Source of the DNA: Histomonas meleagridis
Lineage: Eukaryota > Parabasalia > Tritrichomonadida > Dientamoebidae
Reading direction: 5' to 3'
Assembly: GCA_020186115.1 (NCBI GenBank)
Contig: WSYJ01000164.1
Span: 930,001-994,000 of the forward strand
DNA: 64,000 nt
Under the pieces are notes generated by a model, which saw nothing but the letters and a program-made list of their open reading frames with translations, was not told the DNA's origin and made no database searches. This document shows, piece after piece, positions 29,945 to 39,214 of the stretch. A program made the position numbers and the translations under genes. Position 1 is the stretch's first letter. Each line of letters begins with the position of its first letter.

Positions 29945-31653
29945 TTAGTTATGCATCCAGCTTCTCATTGCTGCAATGATTTGTGCATCTCTATGAACTC
30001 TTGTGTAATCACTTCCAGCATAAGCCTGAGCGTCTTCAACATAAGCCTTTGCATAAGATCTAGATCTACATGAGTCACATGTAGTTACACATTTGCTTCA
30101 ATCAGATTTACCATCAGGAATAACTTGAACACCATCTTGGAAATAAAATGATGATAATAACATTCTAATTGGATAATCATTATCATTATCAGCGCCACCA
30201 TAAGGATCAGTAAATAATCTAATTTCAAAGTTCCAATGTGTATTAGCATCACAACCTTTAACAAGAACACAGCCATTATCATGCATATCACGTAATGATG
30301 ATCCATCATTTTGTTGATCATGATCATCGTTTTGAATAACTTTTCTAATTCTTGATAATATTGCATCAACTCTAAATCCAGAGAATCCAATTGATAAAAG
30401 ATCTTTTAAGTAATCAGCAATTCTTGTACGTACAAATTCTTTGCTTGTATCAAGATCAGTTAAACCTGTAAGCCAACCTGTATTTAAGATATTTCCATCA
30501 GTCCATGAATTAAGTGATTTCTCACAATGGAAGTCCATTGGTCCATATGGTACTGCTGAATATTCAAGTACATTAGATAATTCACCCCATGAATTATATG
30601 TATAATTATAACCAGGTGTATAATATGGAGATTGATTTTCTTCATCAGATGATTGTTTTTCTGGTTAATATGTGCAACCAGCACTTGGATTACGATGATC
30701 TTGTGCATCATTACCTGATCCTGACATATGATTAACAACTGCATCTGCATAAACACATAATCCATATGAACGAAATTTCTTAATCATATTACGAAGTTGT
30801 GTACGTGTACCCATACCGCCTTGTAAACGATATGATACAGGTTGATACATGAAATACCAAGCGTTAAGTTCATTTTCCATCGGTTGTGTATACATTACTT
30901 GTTCTTGATGTGGGAAAAGTTTTACACCAAGATAACTTGCTTCAGCAATAACTTTACATTCTTCAGCAATATCATCATCTGGCCAACCAAACATTTCTAC
31001 AATTGCACCTTTTTGTCCATTACGATAATCACCAGTTCTTTCTTTAAGCGGTTTAACATTCCAAATGAAATCAATTTCATCAAGTTCAACTGTTTCACCT
31101 GTTGCAGCGACAAATTTAACATGGAGAAGTCCTGTATATGAAGAATCTTATGTCTTAGAAGGATCAGATTGGGAAACGTCATCGAAATAATATTATTGTG
31201 AGAGTGATCATGATGTGTTTTTGTGTAAATTGTTACTGTGCAAAGAGTACGATCAGCATTATATTGAAGTTGTGCATAACCAACAAGTGTGCTCATATCT
31301 TGATAACCTTTCTTCCAACCTTCTGTTCCACGTTTTGGTGTGTTCCAAAGGTGTGTAGCCCATTTGCTATCCATTTCACCAGAGCTGCTTCTGAATGAAG
31401 GATCTTCTAATGTTGAACAATCACTATTTGATGCATTTAATTTATAACTTCCAATATTAGATGTTGTAATTTGATATACAGTTGTTGTTTCACTCGGTGT
31501 ATTTACGAATGATAAATAATATATTAAAACACCGTATACAATACCAATTGCATGACAAATTCCTAGAATAGCTTACCTAAGGATTGGATTTCTTTCTTTA
31601 TGTTCTTCTATTTCTTTAGAAGGAAGTAATGGTTCGTTTTGTGACTCTTCCAT
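29945..31653 (-). pseudogene. Broken membrane-anchored alpha-amylase (GH13)
   Basis: From ATG 31653 the product would be a type II membrane protein: a short cytosolic start (MEESQNEPLL), a TM helix (GICHAIGIVYGVLIYYLSF), then a GH13 amylase. Region I (YADAVVNH) and region II (GFRVDA) are readable, and the animal/amoeba-type VIQNDDHDQQN motif follows. Breaks are stops at 31573-31575, 31148-31150, 30665-30667 and 30098-30100, and a frameshift near 31190. In addition only about 11 residues separate GFRVDA from VIQNDDHD. The usual stretch with the catalytic Glu (region III) is missing, so an in-frame deletion preceded or accompanied decay. Confidence 0.85.
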
Positions 31654-31845
31654 AAAAAATAGTGATTTCTCATCACTTCATTTTATTTGAATCACCATCG
31701 GAGGTTTCATACAAAATTGAACGAGTTAACGAAATAACTTTTTGAGTTCGCTTAATGCACGTTTACTATTTTCGATCTCAAAACAAAGTCAATAAAATTA
31801 TTTCAAAAATATCTCATAATTTAACGCAAACAACACTATTAATAC

Positions 31846-32970
31846 TTAAGCACCATCACTGCTTTTCGTTGCTTTCCTTCTTGTGATTACGATCGCAATT
31901 GCAACTGCAACAACAATTACTACAACTATAACAACTACAATAGCAGCTGTAGTACCAGGTGACCAGTTTGAAGGCTCATCTGGCGATTGTTGATCGATAG
32001 TTTCGGGATTTGTATCAGATTGAGAACTTTGAGTTTTTTGCCCAGAAGTTGGAGCAGCAGCTGTCTCTGTGACCACATGAGTTGGTGTGGTGTCTTTATT
32101 ATAAAGTTCGTCTTCTTCTGGTGTGCATGGTTCCCATTTGATCCAATCAAACTCAAGAGTGGGACTGAAAGTTGGCCTTTCCACGGCCTCTTTTTGATCA
32201 CCAGGATACCAAGAATCAGTCCACCAGATGTTTCCAAGAATGTACATGGGTGCTTGTGGAATTCCGCTCGTTATCTCAAAAAGAGTAACTTTTTTGCCAT
32301 CATGTTCAAGCCACATGACAATCTTCTTCTTGAAATAATCAATTCCATATACATTCCAATTTGTATTGGAATAATCTGGAATTGCTTGAAAAGGTTCGGC
32401 TTCAAGATCCGTGATCGTTGTTTCGCCATCTTTGGTCTTGATGTGGCGGAAGAAAAGAGATTCGCCTGTTGCAATATTTACATTACGAGATATTCGTTCA
32501 CCATCACCATTATCATCGTAATTATTATGAACAGTAAAGTGAACCTCGTTTGGTGCAGCGGCTAAAAATTCAATATCAAGTTCATTTGTATCTTTGATTC
32601 CATCACCATCAATATCAACAAATTCTTTTGAATTGAAAACCATGAAAAGAGATGTAACAATACCTGCATTGGGTTGTGAATTTGAGTCAGGATTTTTTAT
32701 GCGACAAGAAAGATGTCCATATGAATATCGATCATTTGATTCAACATAAAGCGCTCCATCAGGAAGTTTTGTTTTACCATTCCATGTCATTTTAACGACA
32801 GAACTTCCGTCATCATCAGTTTCACCAAATGTGAAATAATTTCCATCATCATCACCATAAAATATAAAATCTTTCGAGGTCTTACCATCAATATCGAAAT
32901 CCTCGAAAAGAGGATCGGTACGGTTTTCTTCGCATTTAGCTCTGCAAAGCAGCAAGAAGCCAAGAAACAT
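31846..32970 (-). CDS. GH16-type beta-glucanase-like surface protein
   Basis: The 374-residue protein has a short N-terminal signal segment (FLGFLLLC) and a jelly-roll GH16 domain at about 20-290. It carries the catalytic motif ELDIE (E130, D132, E134) and the downstream WNVYGIDYFKKKIVMWLEHDG strand. A Ser/Thr/Pro/Gln-rich stalk follows, then one TM helix at about 342-363 and a basic tail TRRKATKSSDGA. GH16 enzymes cleave beta-1,3/1,4-glucans or galactans; the substrate cannot be read from the sequence. A DIDGDGIKDTNE loop just before the catalytic strand looks Ca-binding. It sits beside the amylase relic, so this may once have been a pair of surface glycosidases. Confidence 0.85.
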   Translation of the reverse strand: MFLGFLLLCRAKCEENRTDPLFEDFDIDGKTSKDFIFYGDDDGNYFTFGETDDDGSSVVKMTWNGKTKLPDGALYVESNDRYSYGHLSCRIKNPDSNSQPNAGIVTSLFMVFNSKEFVDIDGDGIKDTNELDIEFLAAAPNEVHFTVHNNYDDNGDGERISRNVNIATGESLFFRHIKTKDGETTITDLEAEPFQAIPDYSNTNWNVYGIDYFKKKIVMWLEHDGKKVTLFEITSGIPQAPMYILGNIWWTDSWYPGDQKEAVERPTFSPTLEFDWIKWEPCTPEEDELYNKDTTPTHVVTETAAAPTSGQKTQSSQSDTNPETIDQQSPDEPSNWSPGTTAAIVVVIVVVIVVAVAIAIVITRRKATKSSDGA

Positions 32971-33546
32971 TTGGAAGAATTTTTGTGTAACAGAAATTTG
33001 TATCGGACTATCGTTACAGCAATTTCTCCTTCATTCAATACAATTTTGAGAGCGCTCTCAATTTTATATGAAAAAGTTATTTTCACGAATCCTTTTTGAC
33101 TAAGGATTGTTGCAACAAACCGAAAAATTGTTACAAAAAAACTGTAATTTACTTTGTAGCATATCCTATATCAAAACATTGCGATAGAAATTATTTTGAA
33201 ATTTCACACAAAGATATGTTTTTGAAGCCATAAAAGTCTGCTTTAATTTAAATTTCTATTTTTGTAAATTTGATTCAAACATTCAATATGAATATTTTTA
33301 CTTAGAAATATTTTCAAGGTTTTATAAATTACTTAGTAATGCTGATATTATTTTTTTATTTTAATTAAATTTAATCATGAGTTCGTAGAGATTTTTTGAC
33401 TTGATAATTGGCCGAGAAAAAACTGTTAACTTTTTGAAAACAATAATAGGGGGGACGAATATAACTGCTATTCATTATTGAAATTTTGTTGAACCAAATG
33501 TCACATAACATGTCGTTTACTGATTTTAAAAAACCGTTGACAAAGC
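32971..33546. other. Intergenic region with RasGEF promoter
   Basis: No gene supported. Its right end carries AACCGTTGA at 33532-33540 and, overlapping the first codons of the longest RasGEF frame, AAAAAGTGTCAC at 33554-33565. This suggests the true RasGEF start is the second ATG. Confidence 0.5.
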
Positions 33547-35313
33547 TTGTCAAAAAGTGTCACAGCGATGGCATCAAACACCAATTCTAACTCGCAATCC
33601 TCACCATTTTTCACATTTTCGTTTTCAGATGGGACCAATAATATGACAGAAGAACAAGCAGAACAATTTGGTGTTTGGCTTACAGAAACATTAATAGAAA
33701 ATCCACAATTACTTTCACTCAGAGAACGAGTTTTGCCATGGACTGGTGGGTATTCTTTTGCAAATGTTATACATTCAGATACAATGACAACGTCAAACCA
33801 TATTAATCGTTTTACAACTCTCGAATTAATATTTCAACATTTAAATGCAATTGGTATGCATCAAACGGCTGAAATACTTGAAAGAGAATCTGGCCATAAA
33901 TTCCAAAACATTCTTCAACCATGGGATAGGACAGATCTTCATCTTCTTGTATCTACAGGTGTACTTCCACGTGAAGATCCATGGCAAGTAGCAGATGAAC
34001 CCCATCATCATTTCATGCTTGAATCACTAGAAGAAGACTTTTTTGCCACGCCATATACCGAAGATTATTCATCCATATACAAAGAAATTCTCGATCCGAC
34101 CATTGATGTCAAGTTTAGTGGTAATGTCCAAAGTATTAAAACGATGAAAGCGGCCTCACTTCGTCGTTTTGTAGTTTTTCTTACATTATCACCATCAGAT
34201 CAACTTTCAGATGATGATTTAACCAAATTCCTTTTAATCATTCATTCTTTCACAAGCTCACATCATTTCTTCCAGCACTTGTGCGCCATTTTCGACGCAG
34301 CGCAAGCGGACATGTCGGATGAAGATTATCAGCGCATCAAAGCCATTGAAAAGAACAATCAAAAAGCGGTTATTAATCTTCTCAAAAAGTGGACTAACCT
34401 CCACGGTTTGTTTATCGGCCGGCGCACCATCAAGTCCATTGGGCACTTTCTCCAGAAGATATTAAGTGATCAAGTTAACTATCCAGATCTCCAAAAGTTT
34501 GCGAAGTCTAATCTTGACTTATTGCCCACACTTACATATGGTACACGAACTGGTACATTAATGAAACCTACAGATCAACCAATCATTGAGAACCCACAAG
34601 TCTTATTCAAGCCATCGTTAAGCTTGATTGAGCCTAATTCCACTGAGGTTGCTCGACAAATCACATTAATATTTCATGCATCATTTAAAGCAGTCCATTC
34701 ACATGAGTTCTTTGTCGCATTAAGTAACCAATCGATCTCACCACAAACTCCAACCCTTACTGAGTTCCAAGATATTGGCCGAAAACTTGAACGACAAATT
34801 CTCGAGATCATTGCATTAGCTAAAGACAAAATCGCAGCCATCAACAAGATCTTAGACATTGCACAAAAGCTTGAAGAGCTCGGAAACTTTGATGCATTGT
34901 CATGGATTATCAAAGCACTTGAACGAGATGTTTTCACACGATTACCATTAATGACAGATCCAAAGATAGCGAATTTGATCTTAAAACTTGATACATCTGC
35001 CGGCGTACACATTAATAATACGGCGCAATACTTCGAACAAGTAATGACACGATTCGACAAATGGGACTCGTCAATTCCGAACATACAGACGGAAATGCTC
35101 TCGTTCAAGACAGACGATTCGTCAATGTTCATCGATGGATTGCTGAACATCGATAAGATGAAGCCGTTCGCAGACAAGATTGCGGTGCTCTATAGATTCC
35201 AGAACAAGTTTTACAACTTTTACCCAATATCGCAAATACAAAAAATTATTATAAAGGGACCAACAATGTCCGAGGAGCAAATACTGGCAAAACTGGCAGA
35301 CTTGGACCACTGA
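33547..35313 (+). CDS. LisH-RasGEF protein
   Basis: The protein is 588 residues, or 581 from the Met at 33568, which is preferred because promoter-like AAAAAGTGTCAC lies just before it. A LisH dimerisation motif is at about 91-117 (LELIFQHLNAIGMHQTAEIL). A RasGEF N-terminal (REM) helix bundle follows at about 180-330, and a CDC25-type catalytic domain at about 360-575 (STEVARQITLIFHASFKAVHSHEF, then the INKILDIAQKLEELGNFDAL segment). It would load GTP onto a Ras-family GTPase. LisH-RasGEF fusions are typical of amoebozoan and parabasalid signalling. Confidence 0.85.
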   Translation: MSKSVTAMASNTNSNSQSSPFFTFSFSDGTNNMTEEQAEQFGVWLTETLIENPQLLSLRERVLPWTGGYSFANVIHSDTMTTSNHINRFTTLELIFQHLNAIGMHQTAEILERESGHKFQNILQPWDRTDLHLLVSTGVLPREDPWQVADEPHHHFMLESLEEDFFATPYTEDYSSIYKEILDPTIDVKFSGNVQSIKTMKAASLRRFVVFLTLSPSDQLSDDDLTKFLLIIHSFTSSHHFFQHLCAIFDAAQADMSDEDYQRIKAIEKNNQKAVINLLKKWTNLHGLFIGRRTIKSIGHFLQKILSDQVNYPDLQKFAKSNLDLLPTLTYGTRTGTLMKPTDQPIIENPQVLFKPSLSLIEPNSTEVARQITLIFHASFKAVHSHEFFVALSNQSISPQTPTLTEFQDIGRKLERQILEIIALAKDKIAAINKILDIAQKLEELGNFDALSWIIKALERDVFTRLPLMTDPKIANLILKLDTSAGVHINNTAQYFEQVMTRFDKWDSSIPNIQTEMLSFKTDDSSMFIDGLLNIDKMKPFADKIAVLYRFQNKFYNFYPISQIQKIIIKGPTMSEEQILAKLADLDH

Positions 35314-35386
35314 GTGAAGTTTTAATTGTCTTCAATAAAATCAAATTTGGTAAAATCGATTTTAAATAAATATTTGTTTAAGTGAA

Positions 35387-35655
35387 AACATAATTAAATA
35401 TGAAATAAGTTATTGTTTAGGAACATAATAAATATGAAATAAGTTATTGTTTAGTAAATATAATAAATATGGAATGAAATAAATATTGTTTAGGAACATA
35501 ATAAATATGAAATAAGTTATTGTTTAGGAACATAATAAATATGAAATAAGTTATTGTTTAGGAACATAATAAATATGAAATAAGTTATTGTTTAGGAACA
35601 TAATAAATATGAAATAAGTTATTGTTTAGGAACATAATAAATATGAAATAAGTTA
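35387..35655. repeat. Minisatellite, left part (34-bp units)
   Basis: About eight tandem units. Five consecutive starts (35495, 35529, 35563, 35597, 35631) are exactly 34 bp apart. The unit runs AACATAATAAATATGAAATA then AGTTATTGTTTAGG. One 39-bp variant (GGAATGAAATAAATATTG type) is near 35456. The array is cut by a mariner element after AAGTTA and continues on its far side. Confidence 0.95.
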
Positions 35656-36932
35656 TAGGGTGGCCGATAAGTAACCGGAATTTCCCCCCACATAATACTT
35701 ATCAACAAAATAAATATATATATAAATAGCTTGTATAAATTATATTTATAGTTATGAGTTTGAGAATTTAATTCCTTTAGATCATAGAGAAAAATCGAAA
35801 AACGGCCACTGTACGTTAAAAATTGTACGATAAGCAGATGGAACAAAGGTACGTCATCATGTATCTTCTACGCAAAAACATGAGGATTCTTGATATAGTC
35901 AAGGAACTCAAAGATGTATATGGGGACGAAGCCCTCTCAAAAACCCAAGTGTATTTTTGAGTTAAAGAAATAAAGATGGGCAGAAAAGATTTAAATAATC
36001 TGCCTAAGGAAGGAAGACCGATAGACGAACAATTAATCGTCTCAATCCAGGATCATCTCAAAAAGGAGCCATTCTCCTCATCTCGTAAGATTGCACTTGA
36101 GTTACATGTATCACATGATACAATATTAAGGCATCTTACTCAAACATTGGTATATAAATGTATGAATCTTCGATGGGTTCCGCACTTTTTAACCCCCGAA
36201 CGAAAAAGTTGCAGAGTAAAATTGGCGAAGATTCTTATCCCAATTATTAAACAAGAAAAAGCAACAGGCTTCGAATTCTTATTAACATGGGATGAGCCAT
36301 GGTTTATATATCGCTACCAATATAAAAGTAAGTGGGTAGTTGATGTAGATGATCTAGAAGAAAGAGTTGAAGAAATCCATTTCTAAAAAAAGACGATGTT
36401 TACAATTTTTGTCAATGGAAAGGGGGTACAATTAATTGACGTCAAACCAACACACGTTAAAATTGACGCCAATTATTATATAAATAACATTTTAATGAAT
36501 ATCGAAGGTTCTGAACTTATGAAGAAATCAAGAAATATGAAACACAAGCTCCTGGTGCACTACGATAATGCACCCTGTCATTCGGCGGTAACCGTTGATA
36601 AGCATCTCAGACATTCGGGCCTCATTATTCTGTCTCATCCCCCATATTCACCCGATCTAGCTATATGCGATTTTGGCCTGTTCGGAACTATGAAGAATTC
36701 TTTTGCTGGAAATGAATTTGAAACAGAAGATGATCTAACAGAAGCCATTAAAAAATTTTTCGCCTCAAAAGTGAAGATTTTTATAAATCTTTGTTTTTTG
36801 AATGGATACGTCGACTTGAAGCCTGTGTCGCTAATAATGGAAACTACATTCAATAAACAATAATTTTTTATTTATATACTTTTTTCGAAATTCAACACAC
36901 ATCAAAATTCCGGTTACTTATCGGCCACCCTA
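35656..36932 (+). mobile_element. Tc1/mariner-type transposon with perfect 28-bp TIRs
   Basis: The element is 1277 bp. Terminal inverted repeats at 35656-35683 and 36905-36932 are identical over 28 bp and start TAGGGTGGCC. It is flanked by TA (35654-35655 and 36933-36934). Removing the element and one TA restores the minisatellite unit exactly (AAGT-TA-TTGTTTAG), so the target-site duplication and the boundaries are certain. The size is standard for mariner. Identical TIRs and an undisturbed target argue for a fairly recent insertion. Confidence 0.97.
35838..36863 (+). pseudogene. Mariner transposase with two nonsense codons
   Basis: One frame runs from ATG 35838 to the stop at 36861-36863, about 341 residues, the normal mariner length. 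It is broken only by TGA at 35958-35960 (in QVYF-stop-VKE, where mariner has Trp) and TAA at 36384-36386. Catalytic residues are all present: TWDEPW, VHYDNAPCHS and SPDLAICDFGLF, with 34 residues between the last two Asp, the DD34D mariner signature. The N-terminal HTH (LELHVSHDTILRHL) is intact. It encodes cut-and-paste transposition at TA but should not yield full-length protein. Confidence 0.92.
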
Positions 36933-37200
36933 TATTGTTTAGTAAATATAATAAATATGGAATGAAATAAATATTGTTTAGGAACATAATAAATATGAAA
37001 TAAGTTATTGTTTAGTAAACATAATAAATATGGAATGAAATAAATATTGTTTAGGAACATAATAAATATGGAATGAAATAAGTTATTGTTTTAAAACATA
37101 ATAAATATGGAATGAAATAAATATTGTTTTGAAACATAATAAATATGGAATGAAATAAATATTGTTTTGAAACATAATTAAATATGGAATGAAATAAGTT
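36933..37200. repeat. Minisatellite, right part
   Basis: The tandem array continues beyond the mariner element. Here units are mostly the longer GGAATGAAATAAATATTGTTT variant (34-39 bp) with small differences between copies, in contrast to the nearly identical 34-bp units on the left. Confidence 0.9.
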
Positions 37201-37623
37201 TGTTGTAGTGAAGTTTGAGATGTTTAAATAAATTTTTTGTTTACGCTTTTTGATGATTCAAGTCGAATCTGCTCTGAATAACAATTGCTCTTGAACTTAC
37301 TTGTGTTCAATTGCTCATATGATTTTTCTTCCGATAAATTCGATCGTTATCGATTGAATTTCATTTCAAAAAGTGTTTTTTGTTTGTGCACTTTTTTTTC
37401 AAAACTATGTGCAAGCATTTCGTGAAAGAATGATATCACCGCTACGTCTTGCTATGAATATACACTTTAAGGCCAATGTTTTTAAGTTTTTCATTAAATG
37501 ACATTCATTGAAAAGAAAATTTCATTTGCTTATAATTACATTAATCAAATTTCATTAAAATAATTACTTGTCAAGAAGCGTTTGTAATTAAATAGAAAAA
37601 ACAATTCAGTTGACCTTATCTGT
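37201..37623. other. Intergenic region, nothing supported
   Basis: AT-rich. It contains GTGCACTTTTTTTT at 37385-37398, a CACTTTTT run like those near several starts, but no gene begins next to it. Confidence 0.4.
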
Positions 37624-37890
37624 TTAGTGATGGTGTTGCATATTTTCTTCTTGAATAATGTTTTCAAGATATACGAGCTTATGCATTGCGCGCTTGTGTG
37701 TACCGAGGCGCTTCTTAAGGAAGGTACGAGCTGACTTCCTCTTTTCTAATTTGATAAGATCCATAGCACGACGTTCATAAGGAGACCAACCAGCGAGTTC
37801 ATGAATAACCTCACGGACAAACTTAGCGCGCTTTCCGCTTGATCCCTTCCTCTTTGCGACTTTAACAGCTTCTTTCTCGGCTCCAGACAT
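37624..37890 (-). CDS. RPL36: 60S ribosomal protein eL36
   Basis: The 88-residue protein has the eL36 core: FVREVIHELAGWSPYERRAM, then DLIKLEKRKSARTFLKKRLGTHKRAMHK. Family proteins are about 95-105 residues, and the shortness is at the N-terminus and in the tail, which ends QHHH. It lies divergently from CK1 with only 63 bp between the two starts. Upstream, on the coding strand, is AACGGTTTTGG, then ACCTTT, then seven bases to the ATG, as at eS26 and eL20. Confidence 0.93.
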   Translation of the reverse strand: MSGAEKEAVKVAKRKGSSGKRAKFVREVIHELAGWSPYERRAMDLIKLEKRKSARTFLKKRLGTHKRAMHKLVYLENIIQEENMQHHH

Positions 37891-37953
37891 TCTCCAAAAA
37901 GGTTAGACCAAAACCGTTTCAACCGCTTTAACCGTTATAACCGCCGGTTTCCA
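37891..37953. promoter_or_regulatory. 63-bp divergent promoter with clustered AACCG sites
   Basis: Between the eL36 and CK1 start codons lie AAACCGTTT (37911-37919), AACCGCTTT (37921-37929), AACCGTTAT (37930-37938) and AACCGCCGG (37939-37947), spaced about 9-10 bp, one helical turn. AACSG is the core of YAACKG Myb sites. An AAAGGT (ACCTTT on the eL36 strand) is at 37898-37903. The cluster is seen directly; Myb binding is inferred. Confidence 0.75.
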
Positions 37954-39000
37954 ATGCTCGAGGGGAAAACAATTGGAAATCTGGTGGTCGGAACCAAAAT
38001 TGGGCAAGGATCATTTGGCGAGATTTACGTCGCTAGAGATTCGACAGATAATAAAATGTGTGCACTTAAAGTTGAACCAAAAACATCCCAACGAAAAATT
38101 CTTGATTTCGAAATTTCGATTTTTAAATTAATTTCACCTAACCTTTATTTTCCGCTTTATTACTCTTCTGGAAAGACAGATGATTCAACATGGTTAGCAA
38201 TGGAACTTCTTGGGCCATCATTATCATCCGTTGTTAAACGAATCGAAAGTCATCACCTTTCCTTTTCTACAGGAATCAGAGTTGTTACATTTATTTTTGA
38301 AGCAATTCAAAAAATACATGAATTTGGAATTATTCATAGAGATATTAAACCTTCAAATGTTTTACTAAGGCGCTCTAATGAAATGCCTATTGCTCTTATT
38401 GATTTTGGTTTATCGCGTTTTTACATAGACAAAAATAAAAAACATCTTCCTCCAAGAGAACATCCAGGGTTCCGTGGTACTGCAATTTATGCATCTCCAA
38501 ATGCTCACATTCATCAGGAGCTCTCGCGTAGGGATGATTTGATTTCTTGGTACTATCTTACCATTGATTTAATGATCGGACTTCCATGGAAACGTGCCGA
38601 AAGCCGCGCAGAAATATTACACATGAAGCGTCGACTTCAAGTAGGAGAAATTGGATCTCAAATTGCTCCACAATTTTCTACGATCTGGTCAATGATATCA
38701 ATACTTAACTATGAGGATTGTCCAGATTATGACAAAATTAAAGAGCTCCTTCGCGAAGCAAAGGAAGAGCATGGTGTAAAAGACACAGATAAATGGGATT
38801 GGCATCCACAAATTTTGTTTATGGGTAATTGTGAAGATGATACCAAACAAATCGAAGATTTAAAGAAAAATTGGAGTTCATTTACGTCAGATACAACTAT
38901 ACCGGATGAAATTGAAGCACCTAAGAGATATAAATATGATGATCCATTGATAAACAAATCGAGTCAAAATACTCCAAACTGCTGTTGTGTATTATGTTAG
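37954..39000 (+). CDS. Casein kinase 1 family protein kinase
   Basis: The 348-residue protein has a CK1-type kinase domain at about 10-285. It includes the glycine loop IGQGSFG (17-23), K39, HRDIKPSN with catalytic D130, DFG D150, and GTAIYASPNAH replacing the APE motif, as in CK1. The helical C-terminal lobe and the RRDDLISWYYLTIDL segment are CK1-specific. The tail is short and ends NCCCVLC, a cysteine cluster that could be palmitoylated or prenylated (CVLC). It probably phosphorylates acidic or primed Ser/Thr substrates at membranes. It belongs to an expanded parabasalid CK1 set. Confidence 0.92.
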   Translation: MLEGKTIGNLVVGTKIGQGSFGEIYVARDSTDNKMCALKVEPKTSQRKILDFEISIFKLISPNLYFPLYYSSGKTDDSTWLAMELLGPSLSSVVKRIESHHLSFSTGIRVVTFIFEAIQKIHEFGIIHRDIKPSNVLLRRSNEMPIALIDFGLSRFYIDKNKKHLPPREHPGFRGTAIYASPNAHIHQELSRRDDLISWYYLTIDLMIGLPWKRAESRAEILHMKRRLQVGEIGSQIAPQFSTIWSMISILNYEDCPDYDKIKELLREAKEEHGVKDTDKWDWHPQILFMGNCEDDTKQIEDLKKNWSSFTSDTTIPDEIEAPKRYKYDDPLINKSSQNTPNCCCVLC

Positions 39001-39214
39001 TGTTTTTATGTAAATAAATAGATTAGTTTTTATAATTTCTTTACAGATTCACATTGATTATTTAAGAAAATTAAGTTTATGAAATCAAATGTTTGAAATT
39101 ATTAAACAAAACATTACTTGGTGCTTCAAACGCAAGTAAATATGTTTTTTTGGTGTATTTCGCCTAAAATAGAAACAAAGTAAATAACGTACGTTTAAAT
39201 AGCACTTTTTACAA

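Noticed and set aside
31140-31200. Mini-intron explanation for the amylase frameshift (a 24-nt GT...AG stretch)
   Set aside because: Its length is a multiple of three, so removal does not repair the frame, and the nearby TAA remains.
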